Source: Lunularia cruciata (Eukaryota; Streptophyta; Marchantiopsida; Lunulariales; Lunulariaceae). Taken from it: a stretch of DNA of 64,000 nt. Of this stretch, positions 1 to 10,696 are shown piece by piece. The notes beneath the pieces are model-generated. The model searched no databases, was not told where the DNA came from, and saw nothing but the letters and a program-made list of their open reading frames with translations. The stretch is from assembly GCA_948567375.1 (NCBI GenBank), contig CAOYZS010000006.1, forward strand, positions 930,001-994,000, in the 5' to 3' direction. Each line of letters begins with the position of its first letter. The stretch's first letter is position 1. The position numbers and the translations under genes are program-made.

Positions 1-483
1 GATAAATTGGCGGAGTTGAGGCAGATTGGCTCGGTGAGAAGCTACATCACACAATTTTAGAATATCATTATGCAAATTCTAGATATCCAAGAAGGTGAAG
101 TTTTGGATCAATTTGTGCGAGGATTGAAGTCACAAACCAGATTGGAGGTGACCATGCAAGAGCCACAGAACGTAGAAGAAGCCATGCAATTGGCTGAGCG
201 TTTTGATTCCTTAGTTGCGACAACTTGGTCTCGACTGCGACCTACATAAAACCTACCAGTACCACGAGCGGAAGAACCGGTACCAATGGAGATTGATGCT
301 ATCCAACAAAGACCACTTGGCACAACAGATAGAGAGAGGTTGCGACAAAATGGAGGTTGCTTTTATTGTTACCAAGTTGGACATCACATTGCTGAATGTC
401 CACTTAGGAATGGGCGACCTCGACAAGTTGCCCAGATGGAGTTTGTGGAAAAGAATGATCAGGGAAACGAAGAATCCCAGTAA
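1..483 (+). pseudogene. gag: gypsy gag remnant with CCHC zinc knuckle
   Basis: This is frame 1 reading from the window edge, the C-terminal part of a Ty3/gypsy Gag (capsid and nucleocapsid that pack element RNA). The end of the capsid-type region lies at about 70-240. A zinc knuckle of the form C-x2-C-x4-H-x4-C follows at about 358-402 (CFYCYQVGHHIAEC). In-frame stops occur at 58-60 (TAG), 247-249 (TAA) and 481-483 (TAA). The last stop may be the natural gag end or a lost codon before the pol frame, which opens at 510 in a different phase. The N-terminus is outside the window. Confidence 0.75.
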
Positions 484-509
484 GAGATTTTGAGCCACCT
501 ACTGGGAGC

Positions 510-2561
510 TTGATTAGTTCCAATGGGATTGAAGGCTTGACCTATGCAAGTTTGCTTCACTTGCAAGGTACGATATCTAATCGGGGTTGTAGGATTTTGG
601 TTGATTCTAGAAGTTCAGAGAATTGCATGTCTATGCAAGTAGCAAAGGAATTGGGTATTCCTATCAAGCCAGTGATTGGAAGTAGTTTGATGATGGCGGA
701 TGGTAGAAAAGGTTCTGCATTCCGCACCTCGCATCCTGTTACCTTCAAGATTGGGAAGGAGTATTTGGAGTGTATGAGGTTTGTAGTGGCACCTCTACAC
801 TATGATATCATTATGGGTCTACCTTGGCTTGAACGTCATAAGGTTCAATTCGATTGGACCCGACGTCAAATTCAAGTACAGCACCAATGTAGGAATTTCC
901 GATTAGGTTGTTTGGCACCTCTGAGTAAGACACCTAAGCATAGTCAGTCCCAAGATGGGAAGTTTGTTGAGAAGGTAGCCATAGAGAAAATCTGGAAGGG
1001 AGATGAGTCCCAAGATGGGAAGTTTGCCAAGAAGGCAACCATAGAGCAAGCTTGGAAGAGAGATGAGTCCCTAGAAGGGAAGTTTGTTAATGAAGCAGCC
1101 ATAGAGCAAGCTTTGGAGGAAGATAAGTTTGTATTCATGGTGTGGATCAAGCCGATTGCACAAGAACAATCTGAGGAGGGCCAAGTGCCACATCAAGCAA
1201 CGGTTGATCGGATAGTTCAGGAGTTTGCAGATGTGTTTCCAAATGATCTACCAAAGGGATTACCCTCTGATCGAGGTATGCCCTTCAAGATCAAGTTATT
1301 GCCAGGGAGTACTCCAGTGAGTAGACCAATCTATCGGCTCTCACCAAAGGAGTTGGAGGAGTTGCGAACAACACTTACAGAGTTGTTGGAGAAGGATTTC
1401 ATACGACATAGTACCTCTCCGTGGGGAGCACCGGTACTATTTGTTCCAAAGAAGGATGGAGGACTTCGTTTCTGTATTGATTACCGTGGGCTCAATAAGC
1501 AAACCGTGAAGAATGCATATCCCTTGCCTCAGATCGATGACCTGCTTGATCAATTAAGTGGAGCATGCTACTTTTCCAAGCTAGATCTTTGTAGTGGCTA
1601 TTGGCAAATTCCTATTGAAGGAGAGGATGTGCAAAAGACTGCCTTTTGCACAAGGTATGGACATTTTGAGTGGAGAGTTCTACCTTTCGGACTCACTAAT
1701 GCTCCAGCAGTCTTCATGGATCAGATGCATCGGGTGTTGGAGGGACTATTGGATCAGTCCGTGGTAGTGTTCTTAGATGATATCTTAATCTATAGCAGGA
1801 CAGAGGCAGAACACATGAATCATGTGCGAGAAGTCCTAAGACGACTATGACAATGGAAATTTTACTGCAAGAAGTCAAAGTGTGCTTTTTGGCAGAAGGA
1901 TGTTACCTTCTTGGGTCATAAGATCTCATCAGAGGGGATCAAGATGGAAGAAGAGAAGATCAAGGCCATAACTGATTGGCCTACCCCAAAGGATGCTACC
2001 GAAGTATGAGCATTCAATGGATTGGCCAGTTTTTACTGACGGTTCATCCACTATTATGCTCACATGGCTGCACCATTGACTAACCTCTTGCAAAAGAACT
2101 CAAGCTTCCAATGGACCATCAAGCATGAAGAAGCATTCCAAAAGTTAAAGCATATGGTGTCTTCAAGACCCATTCTTCAACCATATGATCCGCAACTACC
2201 TTGTGTGGTTGATTTTGATGCTTCTAACTTTGCAATTGGAGTTGTGTTGCAACAAGAATTTGCAGATGGACTACATCCTATTGCCTTTGTGTCTCGCCAA
2301 CTAAATACAGCTGAAAGAAATTACTCTGCTCGAGATCGAGAACAACTTGCAATGGTATATGCCACCAAGGTATGGAGGCATTATCTCTTGGGGAAACAAG
2401 TGATCATCCAAACTGATCACAAGCCATTGTTGCAGACCTTACACCTAGAGCACATGAAAAGTCGACATCATCGATGGGAAGAACAACTCCAATTGTTCGA
2501 CATCAAACTTGAGTACAAACTAGGTCAGTTCCATGTCATCCCTAATGCTCTATCACGATGA
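510..2561 (+). pseudogene. pol: gypsy pol: protease, reverse transcriptase, RNase H
   Basis: The frame runs from 510 through three premature TGA codons (1848, 2007, 2037) to a stop at 2559. The aspartic protease active site is at 603-611, where the usual D-S-G is D-S-R. Three 20-residue repeats follow (948-1127). Reverse transcriptase covers about 1290-2000 with its catalytic box F-L-D-D at 1770-1781 and the gypsy-type L-P-F-G-L-T-N-A-P motif just before it. RNase H covers about 2120-2560 and still shows the D-A-S, T-D-H-K-P and D-x-L-S-R-type boxes. The phase is constant across the stops, so this stretch has point mutations and no frameshifts. Such enzymes copy element RNA into DNA in virus-like particles; this copy cannot make the full protein. 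Confidence 0.9.
948..1127 (+). repeat. Three 60-bp in-frame repeats between PR and RT
   Basis: Starting at 948, 1008 and 1068, three diverged 60-bp units encode a 20-residue motif beginning S-(Q/L)-(D/E)-G-K-F and ending D-(E/K). They sit in the linker between protease and reverse transcriptase, are rich in Lys and Glu, and keep the reading frame. They look like an internal tandem expansion of the linker. Confidence 0.85.
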
Positions 2562-2707
2562 CCTGATTTGAAGTCTCTTCCTCTCATCGCCGTAGCAATT
2601 ACGACGGTGTCAATTGATCCCAAGATTCATAACGAGTTTTGGTTAGCTCTACAGCAAGATCCCTTCTTCTAATGGTACATGGTCAACTAACAATAGGTGA
2701 CAAGGAG

Positions 2708-4174
2708 TAAAACACCCTCTCCTTCAAGGAAGGCTTTCTATTCCATGCGGACCGGATCTATGTTCCAGCCAAAGGTGATCTTCGACTTGTGCGCCTTCAA
2801 GAAGCCCATGATTTACTCATCGCTGGTCACATGGGTGTGGACAAGACCTTGGGTACCCTCCAACGTCAATGGTGGTGGCCCAACATGACACGGGATGTTC
2901 AAGAATTTGTCCAATCATGTGAGAGCTGCCAACGTAACAAGGCCAGCAACCAAAAGCCGGGTGGACTCCTTCAACTGCTTGCCGTTCCATCAGCTCGTTG
3001 GGAGCATGTGAGCTTGGATCTCATCACATCCTTGCCAAAGACAAAACAAGGACACACCGCTATCGTGGTGTTTGTGGATAAGCTTAGTAAGCAAATCCAC
3101 TTGGCACCAACTTGTGATACCGTGGATGCTCCAACCTTAGCGCAAATCTACTTCGACAATGTCTTCAAGCATCATGGAATGCCTCGCGTACTCATCTCCG
3201 ACCGTGATCCCCGCTTTACCAAGAAGTTTTGGCAAGCACTCTTCCAGATACTTGGCACCAAGCTTGCTTTGTCCACGGCCTATCATCCTCAAACTGATGG
3301 ACAAACCAAACGTGCAAATCGTACATTGGAGGATATGTTGCGTGCCTTTGTCAATGTCCACCATACCAATTGGGATGAATGTCTTGTCGTTACCAAATTT
3401 GCCTACAACAATTCCAAATAGGCAAGCACCGGATTCTCTCCTTTCTTTCTCAATTTTGGCCAAGATCCGCTTGTTCCAGGTTCTCTTCTTGCTCCCCCTC
3501 CATCTCAGGTCCCTCATACTTCCACATTCTTGACCACTGTATCCCAATCTCTCCAACAAGCCAAGTCTCACCTCCTTGTTGCTCAAAATCGCCAAAAACA
3601 ATATGCGGACCACCATCGTCGTGATCTCACCCTTAAAGTTGGTGATAAAGTCATGTTATCCTCTAGTAACCTCCCTCTCCCACTCGATACCCAAGTTCGT
3701 AAACTTGCCCCAAATTGGATAGGACCCTTTGATATCACCCAAATTGTCTCTCCTGTGGCTTATCATCTTACCTTGCCTTGTCACACGCGTATCCATCCTG
3801 TCTTTCATGTTTCCAAGTTGAAACCCTTTGTTCCTAACCCCTCTGCCCTTTCCTCTCGAGTCCAACCTCCCCCTCTTCCTGTCCCTATCAATGATCATGA
3901 GGAGTACAAAGTGGATCGTATCCTTGCGCGTCGCCATATCCAACGAGGCTGTCGCCAACATACGGAGTACAAGGTCCTTTGGAAAGGGTATCCCTTTCAT
4001 GATGCCACCTGGGAGCCTCTTTCTCACCTCCAGAATGCACAAACGGCCATCCAAGAATTTGAAGCTTCACTGGCAACGAGGACGTCACCAACTAGCGGCG
4101 GGGGAATATGTAACAATATGGAGTTTAGCAATGAAGTTAGTCGGGCTTATGAAGTAGCACATAAGACAAATTAG
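2708..4174 (+). pseudogene. pol: gypsy integrase with C-terminal chromodomain
   Basis: The frame is shifted relative to the RT part. The integrase zinc-binding H..H..C-x2-C region lies at about 2800-2940. The catalytic core has its first Asp in V-S-L-D-L-I-T (about 3012-3030) and second Asp in S-D-R-D-P-R-F (about 3200). The expected catalytic Glu in D-G-Q-T-E-R-x-N is Lys here (AAA at 3308-3310). A TAG at 3419-3421 interrupts the frame, after which it continues through the GPY-like segment (about 3700-3830) to a chromodomain (about 3900-4065) with the W-K-G-Y and T-W-E-P boxes. The chromodomain normally steers integration to particular chromatin. Loss of the Glu and the stop both predict an inactive enzyme. 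Confidence 0.88.
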
Positions 4175-4562
4175 CCTAAAATATTCCGGAAGTATCTAGG
4201 AAGCTTCTTGGGAAGCTTCCCGGTTAGCTTAGCTTGCACCTTAAGTAAGTAGCTTCTAGAAGGAAGCTTCTAGAAGCTTCCAACTAGCTTAGCTTGCATG
4301 CCAAGTAGGCAACTTCTAGAATGAAGCTTCTTGAGAAGCTTCCTAGTTAACTTGGCTTGCACTCTAAGAATGCGGCTTGAGGAAGCTTCTTGAGAAGCTT
4401 CTCAAGGGCCTTGTATGCTACCTATAAATACCAAAGCCAAAGCTCATGCTAGGCATTCGGAGTTTTCCCTCATTCAAGTGTCCCAATGTGAGTTTCCATC
4501 CTCCTATTTCTCTCCTCGGTTTTGGTCTTTTACAATTGTGGTGGGTTCTAAAGGTGTCACAC
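4109..4562 (+). repeat. 3' LTR of the gypsy chromovirus
   Basis: The LTR begins TGTAACAA directly after a purine-rich tract that follows the pol frame. It holds several diverged units of about 60-80 bp (4200-4410) built around GAAGCTTC palindromes, then a TATAAATA box at 4422-4429 and a probable transcribed part. The right end is placed at the CACA near 4562, just before LINE-derived sequence. No target duplication can be checked. Confidence 0.7.
4200..4429 (+). promoter_or_regulatory. LTR promoter: heat-shock-element-like array and TATA box
   Basis: At 4263-4280 the sequence GAAGCTTCTAGAAGCTTC is a perfect four-pentamer heat shock element (nGAAnnTTCnnGAAnnTTCn). Dyads GAAGCTTC recur at 4200, 4212, 4323 and about 4382, with related partial copies between. 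A TATAAATA box follows at 4422. Heat shock factor binds such arrays; heat-driven plant LTRs such as ONSEN carry similar elements. Function here is inferred from motif and position only. Confidence 0.55.
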
Positions 4563-4574
4563 CTTTCTTTTTTG

Positions 4575-4975
4575 ATGGACAGTAGTTGGAACTCATATTG
4601 CTCAATATAGAACTAGCTCTCATAGACTAGAAGTAGAACAAGGACATTGGAAGCAAATATAGCACTCCATGCAACTTGGCATATTGTGTATTATGAGAAA
4701 ATTTGAGGATGAGCACCATGTCTTTGTTGAGTGCACTTATTACCAAGAGATTAGAGTCAGACATCATATTAGTTGTAGTGATTTCTCAACACTCTTAAAG
4801 ATAAAGGCTTGAGCATTAGGGAAGTATATGACCGAGGTTAGTTTACATTGGACCTTTTTGTTCTAGATTGGTCAGGTGCCCTAGGCTCACATTTCATGTG
4901 TTTTATCTTGTGTTTTTAGCCTTTTAGCTCTTAGGGTTTTTTGAGCCTTATATTTCATTTTTTCATTCAAGAGAG
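4575..4975 (+). mobile_element. LINE 3' tail fragment (ORF2 C-terminus and 3' UTR)
   Basis: This piece matches the LINE at 59935-61035 from its region around 60657 onward: the end of ORF2 with the C..C..H..C zinc-binding stretch (about 4660-4745), the stop, and the 3' UTR rich in TTTTAGCC and GGGTTTT. Several changes break the frame. It ends in a T-rich stretch next to an inverted LINE piece. Confidence 0.75.
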
Positions 4976-5545
4976 AAGTGAGCATTAGAATAAGACCGCT
5001 ATCACCCCACTTCATAAGTTCAACACAAAGTCCATCAAGGTCTTTAGCCTTACCATTGGCCAACTTCTTGAGTTGGTCCTTCACATCACCTTTAGAGACG
5101 ATAAGAGCAAATCCAAGTTTAGGTGCCATGCTTGGAGCATCAAGGAAGAGTTATAGATCATTTATAGTTACAAAGCTCCTTCAAGTCCAAAAATGGAGAT
5201 GGGAATCTGATAGTAAGCTTCTTCCAAAAAACCTTAGGATTGCTTCTTAGTTCAATGCTCAACCCAACCTCCTTTAGTCTGAAAATTTTTTGCTTCTTGC
5301 ACTTCACCAACTTTCTACAAGAGACAAAAGCTTAATTTTGTGTAATCTGATCAAGAGACCTATCCATAGCTTTAATCCTTGCCATTTTACAATCAACATC
5401 TTACCACTTATTATAAGGAACACCAAGTCTCTTCCTATGAGAATGTTTGGGAAAGAAAGTACTTGATGTAGATTGAAGAAGTTGAACCAACTGATCACTA
5501 TGTTATTGAAAACCAAAAGTCCCATCCATAGAGCTCAATTTCTCT
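4976..5545 (-). pseudogene. Inverted LINE ORF2 piece (endonuclease-RT linker and RT start)
   Basis: Read on the minus strand, the region from about 5520 down gives the link between endonuclease and RT of a LINE ORF2. A run of basic residues is followed by D-C-K-M-A-R-I-K-A, then L-R-S-N-P-K-V-F-W. The first RT box is recognisable as K-L-A-N-G-K-A-K-D-L-D-G (about 5060-5030). Frames are broken in several places. It abuts the plus-strand LINE tail on its left and a gypsy fragment on its right. The order (tail first, inverted body second) is not that of a simple twin-primed LINE insertion, so two events are likely. Confidence 0.6.
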
Positions 5546-7989
5546 TGGATAGCTTGTTAGTACATATCTCTTTGTGGAAGTGTTCATAGATGACTTTTGT
5601 TTGTTTGGCCGTAGAGAAGTACATTAAGATTACCTTCCCCAAACTTTTGAAAGGTGTCATTTTGCCGGCTTGTCATTACACCCATAGAAATGCTTTTTTG
5701 CAATGAAGGAGGGAATTTTTCTAGGTATCAAGCCAAGGTATTGAAGTCATTGTCAAGAAGGTGAAAGTGATCTTAGCTTTGGATTCCCCTAAAAACATGT
5801 GGGAGGCAAGGGCCTTCTTGGGACATGTCAAATACTATAGACACCTCATATCAAATTATGTAGTGTTTGCTGCATCATTGCATCACCGTGTCTTTGTTGA
5901 TTGCCCTCGTTACATGCAGATCAAAGTTAGATATCAGATTACTTGGAGTGGTTTTTTAACTCTCTTATAGGTTGAAGCTTTAGTGTTAGGGAAGTATATG
6001 ACCAAGATTAGTTTACATTAGACCAATTTGTTATAGATTGGTCAGATGCCCTAGACTCTTGTCTAGGTTCAAATTTCATGTGTTCTGTATTGTGTTTCCA
6101 ACCTTTTGACTCTTTGGGTCTTCCAGATTTTATATTTCATTGTTTCATAAAGCTTTTGAAGAAGTCCAAAGACTATTTATGGGAAGAAGAACAAAAAGAA
6201 CCTTCCAAGTGTTGAAGAAGAAACTAGTTGAAGCACCTATTATGAGGGCACTACATTAGGATATCCCTTTTCATGTGTATGTAGACACCTTATCCATAGC
6301 AATCGGAGTAGTCTTGAGTTAGAAGGATGAGAAGAAGAAAGACTACCCGATCTACTATACCAAGCGACAACTTTTAGTTGCAGAAAAGAATTATTCAATG
6401 ATTGAAAGAGAAGAACTTGGAATAGTGTCTGCATACAAGAAGTTTTGCCAATATTTGTTGGGGTACAAGTTTGTCTTCTATGTGGACCATTATGCTTTGC
6501 AACATTTGGAGGAGAAGGCAGATTTGTCTAGGCAAATTGCAAGATGGATCTTGTCGTTACAAGAATTTACATACACTATCCAAGTAAGGAAGGGAGCTTC
6601 ACATTCAAATGCGGACTTCTTATCTAGGTTTGAAACTCAAGACCAAAACTTGGAAATTGATGATCAATTTCTAGACAAAGAGCTTTATCATTTGATGGCA
6701 ATTTGAAGTACAAGGTATGCGGCATAATATCATTACTTGCATACATGCGTGTATCTTGAAGGACTAGACTTGGAGCAAAGGGCAGTCTTTCTCAAGAAAA
6801 TGGGACCATACCAACTAAAGCACAACATTTTATTGAAGATGGGTGAAGATAAAGTACCTTTGGAGATGCTTGGAAGCATATGAAGTCTGAAGAGTAATCA
6901 ATTCCATACACTTGGAAGCATTGGGAAGACAATATGCCCGATAGAGTAGAAGAAAATTCTTATAGTAGGGTACTGGTGGCCTATGATGTACTAGGATACT
7001 CATGCTCATATCTAAAGTTGTGATGCATGTCAAAGAATAAGAAAGCCAATGGTTACTTCATAGTGGTCTTTGAGACCAATTTTGCCGTTAGCCCCATTTG
7101 AGAAATGGGGAATTGATTTTGTGGGTCCAATTCAACCAATGACTTGATTCACAAGGAAGAGATACATCTTGGTTTGCACCAATTATGCTACCAAGATGAT
7201 TAAAGCCAAGGCAACTTAGAGAGATGATGCAAAATTGTTGTAGAATTTTTCTTCCAAAACATCATTTCACATTACGGATGTTCTCTAGAATTGGTCAATG
7301 ATCAAGGGACTCATTTTTTGAACTCCATGGTGGAGGCATTAACCAAGTACTTCCAAATTAAACATCAAAGACAACTCCTTATAACCCAAAAGCCAATGGA
7401 TTTATGGAGAAAGAAAAAGGCTTGTTGTCTAAAATTTTGAATAAGGTGATTTTTAATTATGCTTATGATTGGGAGACAAAGTTACCTATCACTTTGTGGA
7501 TATAAAAAACCACCTTAAAGATCACAACCAAGAAAACTCCATATTTCTTAACATACGGATTGCATCCCATATTGCAAGTTGAATTTGAAGTACCATCATA
7601 TTGGATCCTTTGTGAAGAAAAATTGTCGAAACTTCAAATCCATCAATTGATGTGATTAGAAGAGCAAAGAGATGATGCAATGCAAACCACAAAGGAAGTA
7701 CAAGATTAGCAAAAACTCAAGCATGATAAGTGTATAAAGCATGTTGTTGTTCACAAGGGTCATTTGGTGTTGTTATATGACAACCATCAAATATATTTTC
7801 TAGGCAAGCTGCACTTAAGGTGGATGGGCCATACCATGCAATGCATATTTATGACAATTGCTCTACTCTACTTGCAAATCTAGAGGGCAATCCATTTGCC
7901 ACTCAAGTGAATGGGTGGAGAGTTAGAAAGTATTGGATCATGGACTCAAATTGTATAAAGACATCAAAGCCAACTTGAGGGAGGAGGTA
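5546..7989 (+). pseudogene. pol: Second Ty3/gypsy element: RT end, RNase H, integrase remnant
   Basis: The sequence starts inside the RT catalytic region (F-I-D-D box at about 5584). It continues through the F-L-G-H-V-K-Y-Y-R motif (about 5815-5850), is cut by a LINE tail (5881-6150), then resumes with RNase H. The best open stretch is 6398-6706, with V-D-H-Y-A-L-Q and the terminal A-D-F-L-S-R. Beyond 6750 an integrase can be followed across many stops: zinc region, W-G-I-D-F-V-G-P-I at about 7112, and an S-K-x-N-G-F-M-E-K-E-like segment near 7390. A purine tract (7976-7987) precedes a TGTGGTACC LTR start at 7990. The type lacks a chromodomain and resembles the Tat/Athila side of Ty3/gypsy. 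Confidence 0.75.
5881..6155 (+). mobile_element. LINE 3' tail inserted in the gypsy fragment
   Basis: The piece aligns to the LINE end at 60770-61035: V-F-V-D-C-P-R-Y-M-Q-I at the left, then the ORF2 end and the 3' UTR with the GCCCTAG, TTTCATGTGTT and GACTCTTTGGG blocks. It splits the gypsy RT/RNase H frame and is therefore younger than that element. It is 5'-truncated, as usual for LINE copies. Confidence 0.75.
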
Positions 7990-9840
7990 TGTGGTACCCA
8001 CATTTTTTGTTTTTTATGAGTTGTAAAGAAGAAGAGCATTGTTAAAGCCGAAGGAAGGCTAAAAGAGGAAGAAGATAAGAAGAATCCTATGTCTTGGGGT
8101 TAGAGTAAAAAAGGCTCGAGTTGGACTTAAGGAAGTATGGATCCAAAGTAGGAGGCTTTGCATCGGGATATGCAACCCGATTTGAAGAGCTTGTAACTAC
8201 TTTTCCTCAGGTCTAGCCAATCAAGAAAATATGGGCAAGAAAAGTGACTACATTGGGATCAAAATGACCTTGAGAGTGATAGGAAACCAAACCATAAAAT
8301 TGGTGGGTAAACGGAGAATCGATTGAAGAATGATTGATCAATGAAGGACTATAAAATTAAGTTTTCAATGAAGAAGCATTGCAATGTCTAGACAATATCC
8401 TGCTCGTATCAAGAGTTGTCTTGAAGGAATGCAAACTATGAGCATGCAAGAGGGTTTTGTTAGAATCTTGGGTTTGATATTTCAGAAAAAGAGAGAGGAA
8501 GCACATGATGCTGCCAAAAGGTAAGAAACAAAGTGTGGTAAGGGGTCTTGCCGAGTGTGCCGAGTAAACATAGTGGTGAGGATCAAAGTTTTGAGTAGAC
8601 TTTGCATCACTTTTTTAGCATGGAATTGGACTTTGAGTTTTCCATCATTTGTGGCATAAATTGCTGCAAGTTATTATTATTGCCAATTACTTGGTATGTG
8701 TTCGAAAGTTTGAGAAGAAGAGAAGTCACAAAAATTTTGTGACCCATATCTCATCACCTATTTGTCCAAAAATTGTGATTTTGGTCTTGTTAGAGTGCCT
8801 TGTTAAGATCTTTCTATTGCTACCAAGATTACAATGACCTCAGCATTGTAGCAAAAGTTATGAGTGATTGAATTTTGCTAACATGGGGTCCATAGTTGTG
8901 AGTTTGTAACTTCTTCACCTAATGTCCAAATTAAGTAATTTCAGTGGTATTGAATGCACCTTGGGAAGCTCTTTCAATTGATACCAAGCACGTTAATATA
9001 TCTTGGTCATGCAGAAAGTTAGAGATATTAGAATTGTCACATTTGATAGATTTTAGGGTTTGGAGTTGCAATTTTGAAATCTTGTAACTTTTTGGTCCCA
9101 TGTCTAAAATTTTCAATTTTGGGCTCATTAGGAATGCTTGTGAAAGTGATTTTTATTGAGTGCTTGATTGATGAAGTTGGAGCCTTATGGAGCAAGTTAT
9201 GAGTTTCATCATTTTGTTATCTTGTGTGCTTGGTGGTGTTCACATTTGCAACTTTCAGAGGTTGGAAATTTGGATTCACATCTTCAAATGAGGTGATCCT
9301 TGACTTATAAGAAGCATCTTGTCAATTGCTATTGATTTAAATTTTTTCATGGAATTTGAAACTTTGTGCTTGAAGTTATAAGCATTTGAATTTTGTAGTT
9401 CAATGAGGATGAGAAGTTAAGCATAGCAAACTCTAGAGACCATAACTTTGTACATATTTGCTCACATGAGTTGATGCTTGATTCATTTGAAAGAGGTTTC
9501 AACAAGCTTTTGATTTTGAACTTACATGTAGAATTTGAAGCTCTAGGATGAAGGTTGTGCGATTTCAAAGTCTATAGGATTTTACAAATTCCATGTAAGA
9601 AAGTGCAGATTCAAAAGTTTATAATTATTGATTTCCAAGTTCAAATGAATAGATATTTGGTTGATGAAAACAAGTGTATGTAGAGCTATTGTTGGATTAT
9701 ATTTATTTAGTGTTTCATTCTATTAAATAGAAACCATGGGAATTAAAAATCTTTGAGATTTTGCAAACCAAAACTTCAAGAGTTTTTGAGGAATTCATAG
9801 AGCTTGAGTCAAGGTAGAGGATATATTCACATAGTACCAC
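7990..9840 (+). repeat. Probable 3' LTR of the second gypsy element (or LTR plus LINE 5' UTR)
   Basis: It begins TGTGGTACCC right after a purine tract at the end of the integrase region. A segment at 8130-8220 (GCATCGGGATATGCAA) recurs at 59885-59965 near another gypsy fragment, which supports an LTR. From about 8650 to 9600 there are degenerate tandem units with repeated phrases such as TTGTAACTT and ATTTTGG. The right edge is placed near GTACCACT at 9833-9840, an imperfect mirror of the start. Part of the right half could instead be the 5' UTR of the LINE whose ORF1 starts at 9871. Confidence 0.45.
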
Positions 9841-9870
9841 TTTGGAGAGTGTACAATAGAAGTTTCCAAG

Positions 9871-10695
9871 ATGATGCAATACATTGCTGACATAGCTTCA
9901 AAATAGCAACAACTTGCTGAAATGTACAAAAAAGCAAATGACTTCCACAAGGAACTCAAGAGCTTCTTTGCCCTTATGTTTCAATGCATGAACACTCTTA
10001 TGGCAGATTTGGAAACCATAAGAGTGGAGGTCACGGTTGTGAAAGAGACTTTGAATTTGATAACCCATGATATCCATGAACTCAAGAGGAGCAATAGTTT
10101 ACTATTAGACTTGACCAAGGGTATGGTGGATGCTACCAAGAAGGTTGCTTCTTTGGGAGCACAAGCCACCAATATTACTTCAGAAAATGGAGGGCTGCGA
10201 GAGATTGTTGAGACATTAGAAGTCAAGATGAAGTCATATGCTGAAGCTACTAAGGTGGCTCAAATCTCTTACTTCCAAGAGCATGAGGTTGAGAAGGAGA
10301 ACCAACTGGTTAGAATGAAGAACTTGAGGATTTCAAGTTTGCGAGAGGCTAAGAAGAAAGACACCAAGGCCATAGTGTGTGAGTTTATTGTTAATTCTTT
10401 GAGAGTCCATGATCCTCAAATTTTGCAAGCGTATATATTGAGACAAAAAGATGCACAACCAAGAAGCATTTTGGTGAGGTTTGGCTTAGAAAATCCAAGG
10501 AATTCAATGATGGCAAACAAGGATATACTAAAAGGGCAACACATCAATATGGACCCTGATCTCACATCTCTCCAATGGCAAGGAAAGAAGGGAGAATTAG
10601 CAAAAGTGAAGGATGCTCAACAAGTAGATTTTGTTGCATTCTTGAGAGATGATAGAGTTGTGATTACTCAAAAGAAATTATCAACTATTGCATAG
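9871..10695 (+). pseudogene. L1-like LINE ORF1 (nucleic-acid-binding protein)
   Basis: The frame can be read from ATG 9871 to TAG 10693, with one internal TAG at 9904-9906; from 9922 it is open for 257 codons. The N-terminal half (about residues 20-130) is a leucine-rich heptad-like coiled coil. Next comes an RRM-like stretch (N-L-R-I-S-S-L-R-E at about 10315-10345), then a C-terminal domain with L-K-G-x-x-I-x-M-x-x-D-L-T and closely spaced Lys residues, typical of L1 ORF1p. Such proteins form trimers on element RNA. The endonuclease of ORF2 follows within about 10 bp, which supports a LINE rather than an LTR-element gag. The internal stop argues for an inactive copy. Confidence 0.7.
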
Positions 10696-10696
10696 T

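Larger units (their letters stand above)
1..4562 (+). mobile_element. Ty3/gypsy chromovirus, 5' end outside window, decayed
   Basis: Gag, protease, reverse transcriptase, RNase H, integrase and a C-terminal chromodomain follow each other in the Ty3/gypsy order, then a polypurine tract (about 4094-4106) and an LTR starting TGTAACAA at 4109. The chromodomain places it among the plant chromoviruses. The 5' LTR and start of gag lie left of the window. The coding part is broken by stops at 58, 247, 481, 1848, 2007, 2037, 2559 and 3419 and by a frame change between 2561 and 2708, so the copy is dead. The LTR's right edge (about 4562) is uncertain because the partner LTR is not visible. Confidence 0.9.

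Noticed and set aside
1-4562. Endogenous pararetrovirus
   Set aside because: No movement or coat protein region; integrase, chromodomain and an LTR are present, which fits a Ty3/gypsy retrotransposon.
9922-10695. Gag of the second gypsy element, since it lies just right of an LTR-like end
   Set aside because: The C-terminal L-K-G..M..D-L-T block and the endonuclease start W-N-V a few bases downstream fit LINE ORF1/ORF2; no zinc knuckle or protease follows.
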